Source: Omnitrophica bacterium RIFCSPLOWO2_01_FULL_45_10b
GTDB taxonomy: Bacteria; Omnitrophota; Omnitrophia; Omnitrophales; Danuiimicrobiaceae
DNA: 16,110 nucleotides
Reading direction: 5' to 3'
Assembly: GCA_001804205.1 (NCBI GenBank)
Contig: MHFM01000070.1
Location: 1-16,110, forward strand
Shown in pieces: positions 14,543 to 16,110 of the stretch. The notes beneath the pieces are model-generated. The model had not been told where the DNA came from. It worked only from the letters and a program-made list of their open reading frames with translations, and searched no databases. The position numbers and the translations under genes are program-made. Position 1 is the stretch's first letter; every line of letters begins with the position of its first letter.

Positions 14543-16110
14543 TTAAATACAAACAGGGAAAGCTTTTTCCGGATCGATTTTCAAATCTTTAATGGCCTTC
14601 TCAACCGTCTGTTTCTTAACAGCCCCTTTTTGGCAAAGGGCATAAAGTGTCGCAACAACGGTCAATTCGGCATCCACTTCAAAGAAACGCCTGAGATTTA
14701 CCCGCGTATCGCTTCGGCCAAAGCCATCCGTACCCAAAGTCATCAAACCGCCCGGAACCCACGGCGCAATTTGGTCCGGAATGATTTTCATATAATCGGA
14801 AACAGCCACAAAAACGCCTTCCTCCTTTTCGAGGATTTTTTCCAAATATGATTTTTTCGGCTCCGATGCCGGATGAAGCATATTCCGCCGCTTCACTTGA
14901 AGCGCATCAGTTCGAAGCTGCTTGTAATTCGTAGCACTCCAAACATCGGCCGAAACATCATACCGCTCCAAAATCGTTTGGGCTTTTAAAGCTTCACGCA
15001 AAATCGGGCCGCTTCCAAAAATATGAGCTTTGCATTTTTTATCTTTAGCGCCTTTACGAAATTTATAAAGCCCTTTCAAGATCCCTTCTTCAACGCCTTT
15101 CGGCATTGGCGGCATTTCATAATTCTCATTATACAAAGTTAAATAATAGAAAATATCTTCTTTTTCTTGGTACATACGCCGCATGCCATCTTGGACAATG
15201 ACGGCAACTTCATACGCAAACGCCGGATCATAAGTCACTAAGGTAGGAATCGTGCTGGCTAAAAGATGGCTGTGTCCGTCTTCGTGCTGAAGGCCTTCGC
15301 CGTTTAGCGTGGTGCGCCCCGCGGTAGCGCCCAACAAGAATCCCTTCGCTTTAATGTCTCCCGCAAGCCACATCAAATCGCCAATTCGCTGAAATCCAAA
15401 CATCGAATAATAAATGAAAAATGGAAACATGGTTAAACCATGAGTCGCATAAGAAGTGCCGGCGGCCACAAAAGAAGACATTGAACCGGCTTCGGTAATT
15501 CCCTCTTCCAAAATTTGGCCGTCCTTTGTTTCGTGATAATACAAAAGCGTTTCCCGATCAACCGGCTCATAGAGCTGGCCTTCCGGAGCATAAATTCCAA
15601 TTTGGCGGAAGAGCGCATCCAAACCGAATGTTCTGGCTTCATCCGGAATAATCGGCACAATCCGCCTTCCAATGATTTCATGCCGTAACAATTTGCTCAA
15701 CACCCGAACAAAGGCCATGGTTGTTGAAGCCGCAAGTTTACCAGATCCTTTCAAAAATTCAGAAAAGTAATCCCTGTTCGGAATTTCAATGGTTTCCGGT
15801 TTAATTTTACGCGCCGGCACAAAGCCGCCGAGCGCTTTTCTCCGCTCCAGCAAATATTTCGTCTCCGGACTTTCAAGGGGTGGACGATAAAACGGGGCGT
15901 TTGCCACTTCCTCATCGCTCATGGGAACACCAAATCGGTCACGGAATTCCCTTAATTCTTTCTCGTTCAGTTTTTTCTGCTGATGAGTAATGTTCCTGCC
16001 CTCACCGGCTTCTCCCATGCCATAACCTTTTACCGTTTTAGCGAGAATAACCGTGGGCTGACCTTTATGCTCCGCAGCTGCTTTATAAGCGTTGTAAACT
16101 TTTTGAGGGT
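14543..16110 (-). CDS. aceE: Pyruvate dehydrogenase E1 component, homodimeric type (5' end cut by window edge)
   Basis: ThDP-dependent decarboxylase that feeds acetyl groups to E2. The reading frame is open to the right edge: about 30 codons lie above the Met at 16018, which is internal (Gly-Tyr-Gly-Met-Gly) and not the start. The visible 521 residues correspond to about residue 366 onward of the 887-residue E. coli protein, so roughly 365 N-terminal residues, including the ThDP Gly-Asp-Gly motif, lie outside. Recognisable are Thr-Val-Lys-Gly-Tyr-Gly-Met-Gly, then the active-site loop Gly-Arg-Asn-Ile-Thr-His with the histidine equivalent to the E. coli loop His, and the pyrimidine and C-terminal domains ending in a Trp-Val-Pro-Gly-Gly and Asp-Gly-Phe-Gly-Arg-Ser-Asp region. 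It is the AceE class, not the alpha/beta E1 of many other bacteria and mitochondria. It heads the aceE-aceF-lpdA operon. Confidence 0.97.
   Translation of the reverse strand, partial: PQKVYNAYKAAAEHKGQPTVILAKTVKGYGMGEAGEGRNITHQQKKLNEKELREFRDRFGVPMSDEEVANAPFYRPPLESPETKYLLERRKALGGFVPARKIKPETIEIPNRDYFSEFLKGSGKLAASTTMAFVRVLSKLLRHEIIGRRIVPIIPDEARTFGLDALFRQIGIYAPEGQLYEPVDRETLLYYHETKDGQILEEGITEAGSMSSFVAAGTSYATHGLTMFPFFIYYSMFGFQRIGDLMWLAGDIKAKGFLLGATAGRTTLNGEGLQHEDGHSHLLASTIPTLVTYDPAFAYEVAVIVQDGMRRMYQEKEDIFYYLTLYNENYEMPPMPKGVEEGILKGLYKFRKGAKDKKCKAHIFGSGPILREALKAQTILERYDVSADVWSATNYKQLRTDALQVKRRNMLHPASEPKKSYLEKILEKEEGVFVAVSDYMKIIPDQIAPWVPGGLMTLGTDGFGRSDTRVNLRRFFEVDAELTVVATLYALCQKGAVKKQTVEKAIKDLKIDPEKAFPVCI

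Noticed and set aside
16016..16018. ATG as the start of aceE
   Set aside because: The frame continues to the window edge with sequence that matches AceE (ending Lys-Gly-Tyr-Gly before this Met), so the methionine is internal.

Overview
The window is 16.1 kb of dense bacterial chromosome with every gene on the minus strand, so transcription runs from high to low coordinates. It holds 13 protein genes, of which aceE (5' end) and proS (last few codons) are cut by the window edges, plus two tRNA genes. All the proteins belong to recognisable core families. I see no insertion sequence, phage gene, CRISPR array, toxin-antitoxin pair or defence system. The one stretch without coding capacity is 11432-11791.

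Layout in direction of transcription. (1) 16110-11792: pyruvate dehydrogenase complex, aceE (homodimeric E1), aceF (E2 with one lipoyl domain), lpdA (E3). (2) 11763-11432: tRNA-Lys(CUU), a good sigma70-type promoter with a dyad in its spacer, tRNA-Gly(GCC), then tightly packed palindromes ending in a terminator-like hairpin just before trigger factor. (3) 11431-9522: tig and clpP, without the clpX that often follows. (4) 9511-6807: a class V aminotransferase and serA, probably the first two steps of serine synthesis. (5) 6779-5475: purA. (6) 5491-1: uppS, cdsA, dxr, rseP, proS, a widely conserved bacterial block for isoprenoid carrier lipid, CDP-diacylglycerol, MEP-pathway isoprenoids, site-2 proteolysis and prolyl-tRNA synthesis. 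From tig to proS the genes overlap or lie at most 27 nt apart, which suggests one long operon of about 11 kb or a set of strongly coupled ones.

Organism: a Gram-negative-type bacterium with the MEP pathway, an RseP-type site-2 protease and E. coli-like AceE. Shine-Dalgarno initiation is in use, with a perfect example at clpP. The chain aminotransferase-serA-purA-uppS-cdsA-dxr-rseP-proS and the CdsA signature with Gly-Leu-Gly-Gly in place of Gly-His-Gly-Gly remind me of Omnitrophota (former OP3) or other PVC-related lineages. That placement is an inference from memory and needs a marker-gene tree.

For novelty, the only region that is not ordinary is the tRNA/tig leader at 11448-11674. It contains a 14-bp perfect hairpin that includes the 3' end of tRNA-Gly, two mutually exclusive GC hairpins that look like an attenuator, and the dyad inside the promoter. 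I found no evidence for a wholly new multi-gene system here.
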